34,229 nt of DNA from Opitutales bacterium (lineage in GTDB: Bacteria > Verrucomicrobiota > Verrucomicrobiia > Opitutales > Intestinicryptomonadaceae), in NCBI GenBank assembly GCA_017629765.1, contig JAGBWO010000220.1, forward strand, positions 1 through 34,229, given 5' to 3'. The translations under genes were made by a program, and so were the position numbers. This document shows, piece after piece, positions 23,859-32,677 of the stretch. The notes beneath the pieces are model-generated. The model saw only the letters and a program-made list of their open reading frames with translations. It did no database searches and was not told the DNA's origin. How positions within the stretch are numbered: position 1 is the first letter of the stretch; every line of letters begins with the position of its first letter.

Positions 23859-26447
23859 TTATTCTTCCCATTCGTGCTTGATTTCCATATCCTGCGCGGC
23901 TTCGACATTCTTTCGCTTGCCCTTGTGCCATGCATAGAACACGGGGCTTGCAATGAATATAGAAGAGAAAGTGCCTGTTATGATGCCCAAGAGGAATATC
24001 AAAGAGAAGTCTTTGATGATGCCCGTGCCGAACAAAAACAAAGCGAGAGCCGCAAAGAATGTAGTAAGCGAAGTCAAAATCGTTCTTGCGAAAGTCTTGT
24101 TGATTGACTTTCGGATTACATCGTAAAGCGACATTGTCGGGTTGAGAGGCAGTTCTTCCCTGATTCTGTCAAACACGACGATTTTATCGTTTATCGAATA
24201 GCCCACAGTCATAAGAATTGCCGCAATCATAGGAGCTGAGAAAAGCCCCGAACCTATGCCTAACATTCCCAATATGACATACAAGCCGACTGCCATCAAA
24301 ATATCGTGTATAAGAGCCACAACCGCGCCAACGCCAAAGCCGATTTCAAATCTCAGCGCAACATAAAGCAGTATGCCGCCGAACGCCAAAAGAAGCGATA
24401 TTACGGCGTTTTTCGTGATGTCGGAACTTACCGACGCGCCGATGCTTTCCTTGCCGACAAGCCTCAAATCTGCCTGCGGATATTTTGCCTTCAAAGCTTC
24501 AAATACGGCTTCGCCCTTGCCCGTTTCGGTCTGGACAGTCAGGATTTCATCGCCGGTTGCCAAGTCTTTTTGGTAAGACGCCTGAACTTCGCCCAAAGAG
24601 TCGTTTGAAATTGAAGTTATGTCGCCCACGGAAAGCTTTTCGGCATAGCTCAAAGTCTGCATTTCGCCGCCAGTAAAGTCGATGCTTACGCATTTGTCGC
24701 CGCGGTATGCAACCGCCATAACGCCGCACAAAATCACAATCCATGAAGCTATGAACATTGATTTAAAGTGCTTCATGACATCGATGTTTGTTTCGCCGAC
24801 AAGCCTCCACTTGAAGGAATTTTTAAACCAGCCGAGCGAAACGACGATTTCGCATAGCGCCCTGCCGAAAATAAGCGCGCAGAACAAAGTCGCCAAAATG
24901 CCGACAGCCAATGTCACGCCGAATCCTTTAACGGGGCCAGTGCCAAGCTTCCACAAAATCACAGCAGTAAGAAGCGTTGTCAAGTTTGCGTCAACAATGG
25001 TTGAAAACGCCTTCTCGTAGCCCGCCTGCAAAGAGTTCCACATGCTTTTTCCCGCATTCAGCTCTTCGCGCATTCGCTCAAAAATGAGGATGTTTGCGTC
25101 AACAGCCATACCGATAGTCAAAACCAAAGCGGCAATACCGGGCAATGTCATAGTTGCCCCGAAGCTTGCCAAAGTACCCAAAATAAACATTATGTTCGCG
25201 ACAACGGTAACCATTGCCAACAAGCCCATTCCGCGATAGTAAAGCACCATGAAAAGGAACACTAAGCCCGCTCCGATTGCGCCCGCCATCAAAGACGAAT
25301 TGCGCGCGCCTTCCGCCATCGAGGGCCCGACTTCGTTCATCGAAGTGCGCGTAAGCCCGACTTTGAGGGGATTATTCAAGGCGTTTGCAAGCTCCAATGC
25401 TTCGCGCTGATTGAAATCCCCCGTGATGGAGCCTCTGTCGCTGATTACGGAAATGATGCGCGGCGCGCTCATGAGCTTGCCGTCCAAAACGATTGCCAAA
25501 AGCTGTTTTTGTTCGTATTCGCTTGACGAACCCGCATATTTTGCGTCTTCCGCCAAAATTTTCTTTGTGATTTCCTCGAATTTTTTGGAACCTTCGCTTG
25601 TAAAGTCCATTCCCACCGAAAATCTGCCCGCATCGTCCATCGAAACTCCGGAATGGTCGATAATGTCGCCCAAAGCTTCCGCGCGTTTTTTAATGTAGAG
25701 GGGTTTTTCGATTATCGAACCGTCTCTTGCCGCATTTTCCTCAACCAAAAGCTCGTAGCCAATCGGCCATTCGCGCTTGGGCGCATTTGCGCTGCTCGGA
25801 AGAATGCTGCGGTGCGCAAGCCTGAATTCAAGGCGAGCGGGGCGCGAAAGCTCTTCGACTGCTTCTGGATTGTCTTTAAGAGAAACGCCCGGCATCTGAA
25901 CTTCGATTGCGTTTGAGCCGATAACACGGATAGTTGGCTCGGTGACGCCCAAACCGTTTATGCGGCTGTCAAGCACGCGGACAACGTCTTCAAGCTGCCC
26001 CTTGCGCGAGAAAGCGTCGCCAAGCAGCTCGTCTTCATTGATTTCAAGAGTGAAAGAAACGCCGCCTGCCAAGTCCAAGCCTTTTTTCAAAGACGATTTG
26101 CTTTGGCGGTAAAGCTCCCTTATCAAGACGTCGTTGCGTTTTTTCAGAATTTTGATATCCGAAACATTTACGTCGAAATATTTTGAAAGGTCGATTTTAT
26201 TTTCGTTCGCGTATTCGGTGATTGCCGTGTAGAGAGTGGAAGACTTTTTGGGGTCTTTCTTGTAATTTACGGGATCAACGCGCTTTTCAGCCTCTTTCAA
26301 TATCCCCGCAAACTCTTCGGCGTTTTTGGTTGCGCGGTTTGCGATGTAAGTTTCAAACGGAGTGTCCTTAAACGGCACCATAGCCGAAACCGCCCAAGCC
26401 AAAACAAGGACGGTCAAGACAAGTTTCCAAGCGATTTTACCCTTCAT
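23859..26447 (-). CDS. secDF: SecDF fusion, Sec translocase accessory protein
   Basis: The 862-residue inner-membrane protein is SecD (about 1-556) fused to SecF (about 557-862). It is an RND-type pump that uses proton flow to pull exported proteins across the membrane. SecD hallmarks are [17 protein letters not shown], the periplasmic P1 region ([20 protein letters not shown]) and the TM4 region [20 protein letters not shown]. SecF hallmarks are [23 protein letters not shown] and [19 protein letters not shown], which carries the second conserved Asp-Arg set. About twelve membrane segments are expected. Fused SecDF is common in Bacillota, Bacteroidota and the PVC group. It follows yajC after 2 bases and precedes icd by 1. 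Confidence 0.97.
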   Translation of the reverse strand: MKGKIAWKLVLTVLVLAWAVSAMVPFKDTPFETYIANRATKNAEEFAGILKEAEKRVDPVNYKKDPKKSSTLYTAITEYANENKIDLSKYFDVNVSDIKILKKRNDVLIRELYRQSKSSLKKGLDLAGGVSFTLEINEDELLGDAFSRKGQLEDVVRVLDSRINGLGVTEPTIRVIGSNAIEVQMPGVSLKDNPEAVEELSRPARLEFRLAHRSILPSSANAPKREWPIGYELLVEENAARDGSIIEKPLYIKKRAEALGDIIDHSGVSMDDAGRFSVGMDFTSEGSKKFEEITKKILAEDAKYAGSSSEYEQKQLLAIVLDGKLMSAPRIISVISDRGSITGDFNQREALELANALNNPLKVGLTRTSMNEVGPSMAEGARNSSLMAGAIGAGLVFLFMVLYYRGMGLLAMVTVVANIMFILGTLASFGATMTLPGIAALVLTIGMAVDANILIFERMREELNAGKSMWNSLQAGYEKAFSTIVDANLTTLLTAVILWKLGTGPVKGFGVTLAVGILATLFCALIFGRALCEIVVSLGWFKNSFKWRLVGETNIDVMKHFKSMFIASWIVILCGVMAVAYRGDKCVSIDFTGGEMQTLSYAEKLSVGDITSISNDSLGEVQASYQKDLATGDEILTVQTETGKGEAVFEALKAKYPQADLRLVGKESIGASVSSDITKNAVISLLLAFGGILLYVALRFEIGFGVGAVVALIHDILMAVGLYVILGMLGIGSGLFSAPMIAAILMTVGYSINDKIVVFDRIREELPLNPTMSLYDVIRKSINKTFARTILTSLTTFFAALALFLFGTGIIKDFSLIFLLGIITGTFSSIFIASPVFYAWHKGKRKNVEAAQDMEIKHEWEE

Positions 26448-26449
26448 GC

Positions 26450-26833
26450 TTATTTCTTGATTTCTTCGGTTTTGGAGGCTTCCGCGCCAGCCGGATTTTC
26501 AACTTTTGAAGACACGGCATTTTTCAAAATTTCGATTTTCGTTGAATCGGCAACCTTGATTGTGAAAGTTTTGTCGGTCTTGTTCGTGATTTTGCCGTAG
26601 ATGCCGCCGATAGTGATGATTTCATCGCCCGTCTGCAAATTGTTAAGCATCTGCTCATGCTGCTTTTGGCGTTTTCTTTGCGGCGCAATCATAAAGAAAT
26701 ACATGGCGCCCAAGAATAAAAGCATAATGACGATCGGGCTTTGAAGAAAGCTTCCGCCTTGTGCTGCTTGTTCCGTTGTCGCGCTTGAAGCGGCATCGCC
26801 TGCCTGCGCAAGAATTGTATATATCGTATTCAT
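26450..26833 (-). CDS. yajC: Preprotein translocase subunit YajC
   Basis: The 127-residue product has one membrane helix (SPIVIMLLFLGAMYFFMIAPQRKRQKQHEQML) with the family signature FFMIAPQRKRQK. A small cytoplasmic beta domain follows (LQTGDEIITIGGIYGKI). YajC binds SecDF and supports protein export. The start was set at 26833 (MNTIYTILAQAG), as the longer frame from 26911 adds a non-family stretch. The N-terminal Ala/Ser/Thr/Gln-rich linker is on the periplasmic side. It is first in the yajC-secDF-icd run. Confidence 0.95.
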   Translation of the reverse strand: MNTIYTILAQAGDAASSATTEQAAQGGSFLQSPIVIMLLFLGAMYFFMIAPQRKRQKQHEQMLNNLQTGDEIITIGGIYGKITNKTDKTFTIKVADSTKIEILKNAVSSKVENPAGAEASKTEEIKK

Positions 26834-26954
26834 AAAATTAAAAAATGCCTTCCGTAAAAAAACTAAAAAACAATTCCCATAATTTAATCTTAAAAAACGG
26901 GGTCTTTGCAAGCAAAAATCTCACAAAAAACAAAAGGTTTCGGGCAAAATCCGG

Positions 26955-28670
26955 CTACAAATTTTCGTCGGGAAGAAGCTTTATCTTGGCGTTAGCCAAT
27001 TCCCCGACTGCGAAGTCGAATTTCTTGTCGGAAAAAACAGTCTTTTGCAGAATGCCGTCTTGGTTTTTATGCTTAAAAGACAGAGTCATCGAAGCCTTTG
27101 TCGGAGAAAGCCTTTTATAGGACAAACTTGCCTTGGCGAATTCGGCATTTTCCGAATCAAACATCGTTCCAGAACTTGCAGATGACATTGCAAGCAAATA
27201 CTCAGCCCCGCCAAAGGCGACTTCAAGCTTCCTGCCCTTCAACGATTTTGGAGCAAGGCAAGGCGATATCTGCAAAGCCGCAGCATTTGAATAGTCCGAC
27301 GAGCCATCGTTGTAAACCCTGCACCTGTAAGTTTTGCCGCCATACTCGGCGACAGTAGGCTTGGAAAGCTTCAAAGTGCTTTTTGTCGCTTTTTTTACGT
27401 CGGTCCAAACATTGTTTTCGTCCAAAACCTGCCATTGGTATTTGATTTTATAGCCGGCAGCCTTTGCGGTTAAAGTTATGTCGTACTCCTCATACAAATT
27501 TCCGAAGTCCGCATTTTCCTTGTTTTGCGAAGCCGAAATCCCCTCTATCTTTGCAGCCTGCCTTACAGTAAAGGCCACCCCCGACGTGTAAAGAATTTTC
27601 CCGCCGTTATAAACCATGCAGCGGTATTTTTTTGAATCCGACAAATAGTCCGCATTGGGCGGGACAAATATCGGCGAAACCGCGCCTTCTATGTTTTGCC
27701 AAACCCATACAAGTTTGCCTTTTTCGTTTGGAGCTTTCACATACTCCTGCCACTGATACTTGACATCATAGCCGTCTGCGCCCACCGCAAAACCCGAATT
27801 TTCGCCGTTTTCAAACACCGTCAAAGATTTCGGTTTTTGCGTGATTTTCGGATTTTTGCGGACAGTCAGAACCGCTTCGTCGGTATAGACGGGATTGCCG
27901 TTCTTTTCGTTTTGAATTTTCAATCGGTATTTAAATCCGTCCGACTTCAAATTGGCAGAAACTTTCAAAACATTCTTTGAACTGCCCGCCTTGACCCAGC
28001 CCTTGCCGTTTAGCTTGTCGACTTCCCAAGCGTAAATAAGCTTTTTGCCGTTTTCATCGCGTGCGGCGGCGGAAAACTCTACTTTCTTCCCTTCGTAAGT
28101 TTCGACGGAACGCGGCTGGGCTTCAATTCTTATGCCGCTTAAATCCTCTTCGGAAGGCTCCGCGTCAATATTGGCCAAAAGTTTGGAATCTTCAATTTTT
28201 CCGCCTGCCGAAACCGAAACTGCGTCATAAAAGAAAACGCCGCGGTTTTCAGAGCTTAAAACCCATGAATCATTTCTGAATATCAAATACTTAGAGCCGC
28301 TTTTTACCTTGTTTTCCGAACCCGACGTACCGCCCGAAACCAAAAGGGCAAATGGATTTCCGCCCCTTAAAAACTCGCCTCCACCAAGCTCGATATCGGC
28401 GTTTAGAGCGCATTTGCCATCCGAAACTTTCGCAACCGCAAGAACCAAAAAGCCGCCGAAAATCTTTCCCTCGCGCAATTCCGTGCCTGAAATAAGACTG
28501 AAATTTTCAAACGCGCCTTCTTGAATTCCGACAAGCAGCGCAGCCGTCCCGCTTTCAAGCGGATTTTTCGAAGCGTCGCAAATTCCGCCCGCATCCACAA
28601 ACATTTTAAACTCCGCCCTGAGGCAAAAAGCCAAGAGAAATATCGAAATTGCGCAAAAAACCCTTTTCAT
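26955..28670 (-). CDS. Secreted Ig-like repeat protein, partner of the TIGR02597 protein
   Basis: The 571-residue product has a signal peptide (MKRVFCAISIFLLAFCLRA). A domain at 20-170 of unknown family (FVDAGGICDASKNPLESGTAAL, then FLRGGNPFALLVSGG) follows. Next come three Ig-like domains at about 182-270, 275-369 and 373-468; the second and third show the YQWQ strand C and the YRC strand F pattern (KYQWQEYV...KKYRCMVYN; KYQWQVLD...KTYRCRVYN). The last 100 residues form a beta-rich C-terminal domain (KSLKGRKLEVAFGGAEYL, SLSYKRLSPTKASMTLSFKH). It has no PEP-CTERM, lipobox or sortase signal. A strong ribosome site (AGGAAAGGAAGG) precedes it, and it starts 12 bases after the TIGR02597 gene, so the two are one unit. 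A surface binding role is inferred from Ig-like domains only. Confidence 0.78.
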   Translation of the reverse strand: MKRVFCAISIFLLAFCLRAEFKMFVDAGGICDASKNPLESGTAALLVGIQEGAFENFSLISGTELREGKIFGGFLVLAVAKVSDGKCALNADIELGGGEFLRGGNPFALLVSGGTSGSENKVKSGSKYLIFRNDSWVLSSENRGVFFYDAVSVSAGGKIEDSKLLANIDAEPSEEDLSGIRIEAQPRSVETYEGKKVEFSAAARDENGKKLIYAWEVDKLNGKGWVKAGSSKNVLKVSANLKSDGFKYRLKIQNEKNGNPVYTDEAVLTVRKNPKITQKPKSLTVFENGENSGFAVGADGYDVKYQWQEYVKAPNEKGKLVWVWQNIEGAVSPIFVPPNADYLSDSKKYRCMVYNGGKILYTSGVAFTVRQAAKIEGISASQNKENADFGNLYEEYDITLTAKAAGYKIKYQWQVLDENNVWTDVKKATKSTLKLSKPTVAEYGGKTYRCRVYNDGSSDYSNAAALQISPCLAPKSLKGRKLEVAFGGAEYLLAMSSASSGTMFDSENAEFAKASLSYKRLSPTKASMTLSFKHKNQDGILQKTVFSDKKFDFAVGELANAKIKLLPDENL

Positions 28671-28682
28671 AACCTTCCTTTC

Positions 28683-29762
28683 CTACTCGGCATAATCGGG
28701 CGTTATTTTCACGCGCTTTGCCGTCTGCGGCGCAAGGCGCGAAAATCTGAAAATAACGGCATCTTTGGAATCCAAAATATCGCCGCCCGCCGAAACGGGA
28801 TTTTTAAAATCGGAGTCGAGCCTGAACCAACCTCCGTCATAAACGTATATTTTCGACGGCTTTTTGTTGACGCCTGATTCTGAATTGTCGAAAACCGCAA
28901 TAAAATCAGAATTTTGCGGATTTTCCAAAGACCCCGCATTCATTATTCCGTTTTCAAGCAAAACCGCAAATGACGAAATTTTAACCGACGTCAGCGTCGG
29001 GCTTGCAAAAAAGTTCTCCTGCCAAATTTCGCCCGACGGATTTTTAAAATCCAAAACCGACGCGCTTTTGAAGACTTCCCCGCAAATGTTCAGCCTAACA
29101 TCCCGCGGATTTCTCAAAATCAAAAAAGAATCCGGTTCTATGATTTCCCCTCCCGCATCAAAATCGAAAGAGCCGTTTTTCATAACCCAGCGGCCTCCGC
29201 CCGAATTTTTCAAGTAATAAAACACGCCCGAAACCGCCCTGTTTACGCCCTCGGGAATTTGCATTTCGCCGTTTTTATCGAAGTATGAATATTTAAAAAC
29301 ATACGAGCATCCGACGCCCGCGACTTCGCCTTCCGACGCCATAAGCCCCCCTCCGCCGGGGAACAGGGAATTCAAAGTCCAATGCGCGATTATTCTAAAA
29401 GAGTCCGACTTGTTTATTTTTGCAATTTCGGAAGAGTCGATATTCAAAACGACGCTTGAAGAGTCGTTTGACAAAATATTAAACCAAGCTCCTTTAAGGC
29501 TTCCCGACGAAAAAAGAACATAGTGCGTCCCCGCAAAACAGTTCTCATTCCAAATTTTAGTTTTTTGGGATATTGAATTTGCGCCGACATCCGAAACTTC
29601 GCCATGAAAATCGCTCTGATTTTTCGGATGAACCGCAATAAACGAATCGCCCGCCTTGCATTCAAAGGAATAAGACGCCAAAACGGGAGTTTCGCCAGAC
29701 TGCGCAAACGCTCCGTTTGCTGCGGCAAATAAAAGCAAACATATTTTTTTTAGAAAACGCAT
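28683..29762 (-). CDS. TIGR02597-like secreted protein
   Basis: The 359-residue product has a signal peptide (MRFLKKICLLLFAAANGAFA). The body is beta-rich with the landmarks I know from TIGR02597, a family seen mostly in Verrucomicrobia and Lentisphaerae: HYVLFSSGSLKGAWFNILSND, DSFRIIAHWTLNSLFPG (residues 120-136) and the late RVSIRN-like segments FLILRNPRDVRLNICGEVF. Members are thought to be exported; their function is unknown. I chose ATG at 29762 because the signal peptide starts there; the longer in-frame form from 29810 adds an unusual 16 residues. It is the first gene of the pair with the Ig-repeat protein. The preceding gene's terminator at 29811-29836 isolates the pair. Confidence 0.78.
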   Translation of the reverse strand: MRFLKKICLLLFAAANGAFAQSGETPVLASYSFECKAGDSFIAVHPKNQSDFHGEVSDVGANSISQKTKIWNENCFAGTHYVLFSSGSLKGAWFNILSNDSSSVVLNIDSSEIAKINKSDSFRIIAHWTLNSLFPGGGGLMASEGEVAGVGCSYVFKYSYFDKNGEMQIPEGVNRAVSGVFYYLKNSGGGRWVMKNGSFDFDAGGEIIEPDSFLILRNPRDVRLNICGEVFKSASVLDFKNPSGEIWQENFFASPTLTSVKISSFAVLLENGIMNAGSLENPQNSDFIAVFDNSESGVNKKPSKIYVYDGGWFRLDSDFKNPVSAGGDILDSKDAVIFRFSRLAPQTAKRVKITPDYAE

Positions 29763-29810
29763 TTTAGTTTCGATTAAAAATAAAAAACGGCGCCAAGCAA
29801 ATAAAAACAT

Positions 29811-29836
29811 AAAAAAAACCGCACATTTCTGCGCGG
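29811..29836 (-). terminator. Intrinsic terminator after the pseudouridine synthase-like gene
   Basis: CCGCAC (29819-29824) pairs with GCGCGG (29831-29836) with one G-T and a 6-base loop. On the minus strand an 8-base T run follows. It separates this gene from the TIGR02597-Ig pair. Confidence 0.75.
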
Positions 29837-29844
29837 AGCGGATT

Positions 29845-30636
29845 TTACAAATATCTGCTTTTGATTTTCTTTAAAAGAACCGAAAAACCCTTGGGAAGAG
29901 GAGCGGAAACTTCCATCTTTTCGCCGCCGCACGGAAAGGAAAGCCTTGAAAGATGAAGGGCGAGATTGTCGTAAACAGGCGCAAGCTCTTCTCCTTTAAA
30001 CTGCCCGTGCTTTAAGCGCGACAAATATATTTTGCGCACCCTGACGTAAGTATCGTCGCCAACCATTCTAAGCCCCGCCTCTGCGGCGTGAATTCTTATT
30101 TGGTGCCAGCGCAGGAAATTCGTCTTTGCCGACCATAGCTGCCATTCGCCGAAATCCTCTTTTAACTCAAAGCGGGTTTGGCATTTCTTGCCGAATCGGT
30201 GCGAAACTATTGTGCGCGGCTTGCTTTCGTGGCGGATTAAAGGCAAGTCTACAATCTCTTCAACTTTGCCATAGGGCCTTTCGCTCAAAAAAACAAACTC
30301 GAACTCAAACAGCCCCGAACCGAAAGCATTGCGAAGCCCGTCGCTCGACTCCTTGTTGGACGCGATTAACGCAACGCCCGATATCTCGGGGTCGGTTGCG
30401 AAAACGGCGTAAGGGCTTTCTATTCCGAGCCTTTCAAATTCCTTCTTACCCGGCTGCGACTTTATGCCGGCAATTATTGTCCGCGGATTTTCGGCAATGC
30501 CGTCCGCCTCGAGATAAAAGTTTGCGGGCTTGTTTATAGCAACAAATTTCCCCGCCCTGAATTCAAGCACATCGAAACGCACGGGCTTTTCTTCCAAAAG
30601 ACCTTCGGGGAACCCAAGCTTTTCAAAAACGGCCAT
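29845..30636 (-). CDS. RluA-like RNA pseudouridine synthase with atypical catalytic motif
   Basis: The 263-residue product has the RluA fold: VAINKPANFYLEADG at residues 32-46 corresponds to the opening KPxG strand, and RWHQIRIHAAEAGLRMVGDDTY (177-197) corresponds to RTHQIRxHLaxxGxPIxGDxxY. The catalytic motif HRLDxxTSG reads FATDPEISG (79-87), so the essential Asp82 is kept but the His-Arg-Leu before it is changed. The usual N-terminal S4 domain is absent. The target RNA position is unknown. I set the start at ATG 30636, immediately past the rpsT terminator; an in-frame TTG at 30675 lies inside that hairpin. It may be a divergent paralog or a family member with altered specificity. Confidence 0.78.
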   Translation of the reverse strand: MAVFEKLGFPEGLLEEKPVRFDVLEFRAGKFVAINKPANFYLEADGIAENPRTIIAGIKSQPGKKEFERLGIESPYAVFATDPEISGVALIASNKESSDGLRNAFGSGLFEFEFVFLSERPYGKVEEIVDLPLIRHESKPRTIVSHRFGKKCQTRFELKEDFGEWQLWSAKTNFLRWHQIRIHAAEAGLRMVGDDTYVRVRKIYLSRLKHGQFKGEELAPVYDNLALHLSRLSFPCGGEKMEVSAPLPKGFSVLLKKIKSRYL

Positions 30637-30641
30637 TTTAT

Positions 30642-30672
30642 AAAAAAACGCCACAAGCTGCTGCGAGTGGCG
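30642..30672 (-). terminator. Intrinsic terminator after rpsT
   Basis: CGCCAC (30649-30654) pairs with GTGGCG (30667-30672) around a 12-base loop. On the minus strand a 7-base T run (30648-30642) follows and ends 5 bases before the next gene's ATG at 30636. Confidence 0.8.
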
Positions 30673-30695
30673 CAATTAAAAGCAGTTTTCAGCTA

Positions 30696-30950
30696 TTACT
30701 TTGCCGCGTTCAAAGCTTTTGCAACGCGGCTCTTGATGCGCGCCGCCTTGTTTGCGTGAACAACGCCCTTTTTAACAGCCTTGTCAACGGCAGACGCCAA
30801 AACCGCGCCGCTTGCCTTAATGGCTTCCGCGCCTTCCGCCTTTTCCGCAGCTTTAGATAAAGTCTTGATACGGCTGCGCACTGTGCGGTTGCGCAATGTG
30901 CGTGCCGCCGTTTTACGAATGTCTTTTTGTGATGATTTCTTGTTTGCCAT
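30696..30950 (-). CDS. rpsT: 30S ribosomal protein S20
   Basis: The 84-residue, highly basic, helical protein binds 16S rRNA in the 30S subunit. It shows the standard start MANKKSSQKDIRKTAAR, the central RSRIKTLSKAAEKA and the ending KGVVHANKAARIKSRVAKAL. The length is normal. The gene has its own promoter region, divergent from coaB, and a terminator directly after it, so it is a single-gene unit. Confidence 0.97.
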   Translation of the reverse strand: MANKKSSQKDIRKTAARTLRNRTVRSRIKTLSKAAEKAEGAEAIKASGAVLASAVDKAVKKGVVHANKAARIKSRVAKALNAAK

Positions 30951-31078
30951 CTTCTTTTATAAATCTTATTAAAGGGTGTATATATTTGCGCCAAAACAAA
31001 ACTTGTCAACGCAAATTTCATCATTTTTTCGACAAAAATTGCTTTACTTCAAATTATTTACGATATTTGCTCTTTTTC

Positions 31079-31723
31079 ATGAGGCAAATCAAGTGCTTAA
31101 TTACTGCGGGAGCAACGCGCGAATATTTCGATCCTGTCCGTTTTATCAGCAATCCCTCAACGGGAAAAATGGGAATTGCCATCGCAAAAGCCTGCAAGGA
31201 TTCGGGCTGGGAAACAACTCTTGTCATAGGCGCGGCCTCCGTCCCCACGCCTGACGGAATAGAGACAATTTCCGCAATTTCGGCTGAAGACATGCTGCGC
31301 GAAACGTCGGCCCGGTTTTCCGACTGCGATATCCTTATTATGACCGCCGCCGTTTCCGACATGCGCCCGAAAGTAAAATCGGCGCAAAAGGTCAAAAAGG
31401 AAAAGTTGAATATGCTCGTTGAATTCGAGCAGACCCCCGACATCTTAAAAACCCTTTCAAAATCGAAAAACCGCCAAATTCTAATAGGCTTTGCCGCCGA
31501 GACGAACGATGTCGAAACCTACGCAAAAAAGAAGCTGAAAGAAAAAAATCTGGACGCAATCGCGGCAAACAACGTTTCAAAAAAAGACGCGGGATTTGCC
31601 TCCGACTTCAACGAAATATCGCTCTTTTTCAAAGACGGAAAAACGGCAGAGCTGGGGCGCGGAACAAAGGACGAACTTGCGCAAAAGCTTGTTAAAATCC
31701 TAAGCGAAAAATTTTTCAGCTGA
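31079..31723 (+). CDS. coaB: Stand-alone CoaB domain (phosphopantothenate-cysteine ligase)
   Basis: The 214-residue product joins 4'-phosphopantothenate with cysteine using a nucleotide in coenzyme A synthesis. Visible CoaB motifs are ITAGATREYFDPVRFISNPSTGKMG, the nucleotide site MTAAVSDMRP, the substrate helix KVKKEKLNM (lysine motif), GFAAET and AANNVS. Most bacteria have a CoaC-CoaB fusion of about 400 residues; here only the CoaB half is present, and no CoaC domain (with its HxxA and PASANT motifs) is near. The long upstream extension of the frame was rejected, since family similarity starts at MRQIKCLITAG. The last 8 bases overlap the convergent hemC gene. Confidence 0.9.
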   Translation: MRQIKCLITAGATREYFDPVRFISNPSTGKMGIAIAKACKDSGWETTLVIGAASVPTPDGIETISAISAEDMLRETSARFSDCDILIMTAAVSDMRPKVKSAQKVKKEKLNMLVEFEQTPDILKTLSKSKNRQILIGFAAETNDVETYAKKKLKEKNLDAIAANNVSKKDAGFASDFNEISLFFKDGKTAELGRGTKDELAQKLVKILSEKFFS

Positions 31724-32576
31724 CTTGTTTTAAAATTCCAAAGGCAATTTCGCGGACTTTTTCAAGCATTTCGCCAAAAGAGGAAAGCTTGGTAAAATCA
31801 TATTCCATATAGGAAGTTTTCTCGTGGAAAATTCTGAAAATTCCGCCGTCGAAATTCGCGCCGAACGCGGCTTGGCAGCCTCCGCCGAGCGAGCTTAAAA
31901 ACTCCCTTTCAAGATTCACGGCAAGAGCGGTAGGCTGATGCGAAAACTTCCCGAAAAACGGAGCGTCGGAAACCCTGCATTCTATCGCGATTGCCCCCTG
32001 CCCGACCGCGGGAACGCACTTTGAAAAATCGAGCCTTTCAAACTTCAACCCATCAAAAGAGCTTATGCCGAGCCTGTCCAAGCCCGCGGAGGAAAGCATG
32101 GTGGCGTCGGCAAGCCCGTCGCGGATTTTCCCAAGCCTCGTGCCGACATTTCCCCGAATTTGCGTCCATTGGGCGTCGGGGAAAATCCGCTTCAACTGGG
32201 CCCTTCTGCGCGGGCTTGCGGTGGCGATTAAATTCGGGGCGGAAATTTTTGAGATAAAAACATCGCGGGCGTCGTCGCGCGGCAAAAAAGCGGCAACGGC
32301 AAGCCCCTCGGGGCAAACAACCGGCATATCCTTTGCGCTGTGAACCGCAAAATCGGCTTCCCCGCTTAAAAGCGCATCTTCAAGCTCCTTTGTAAAAAGC
32401 CCCTTGCCGCCCTCTTTTTCAAGAGACCATTCGAGCTTTTTATCGCCCAACGTCTTGAAAGGCAAAATTTCGTATTCCGAATTTTCAATCTTCCCGGAGA
32501 AATATTCGACCGCCATTTCCGCCTGCTTCATTGCAAGGGGGCTTGAACGCGTTGCGACTTTCAAGATTTTTTTCAT
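31716..32576 (-). CDS. hemC: Hydroxymethylbilane synthase (porphobilinogen deaminase)
   Basis: This enzyme polymerises four porphobilinogen units in the tetrapyrrole pathway. The 286-residue product has ATRSSPLAMKQAE at the N-terminus, EDALLSGEADFAVHSAKDMP, SPRRRAQLKRIFPDAQ with the basic substrate-binding arginines, RGNVGTRLGK, and Cys234 in GGGCQAAFGA for the dipyrromethane cofactor. It is slightly short of the usual 300-310. It is cytoplasmic. The neighbours are not heme genes: ilvC lies upstream, behind its own terminator, and coaB converges with an 8-base overlap. Confidence 0.95.
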   Translation of the reverse strand: MKKILKVATRSSPLAMKQAEMAVEYFSGKIENSEYEILPFKTLGDKKLEWSLEKEGGKGLFTKELEDALLSGEADFAVHSAKDMPVVCPEGLAVAAFLPRDDARDVFISKISAPNLIATASPRRRAQLKRIFPDAQWTQIRGNVGTRLGKIRDGLADATMLSSAGLDRLGISSFDGLKFERLDFSKCVPAVGQGAIAIECRVSDAPFFGKFSHQPTALAVNLEREFLSSLGGGCQAAFGANFDGGIFRIFHEKTSYMEYDFTKLSSFGEMLEKVREIAFGILKQVS

Positions 32577-32623
32577 CTTTTACAGACTACAATAATCGCG
32601 GCAAAATTTTCAAACCAATAAAA

Positions 32624-32656
32624 TAAAAAAATCCAAGCCTGTTTCGGGCTTGGATT
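32624..32656 (-). terminator. Intrinsic terminator after ilvC
   Basis: AATCCAAGCC (32630-32639) pairs perfectly with GGCTTGGATT (32647-32656) around a 7-base loop. On the minus strand a T run follows. It lies 22 bases past the ilvC stop. Confidence 0.85.
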
Positions 32657-32677
32657 TTCGTTAAACATTAAAAAGGC

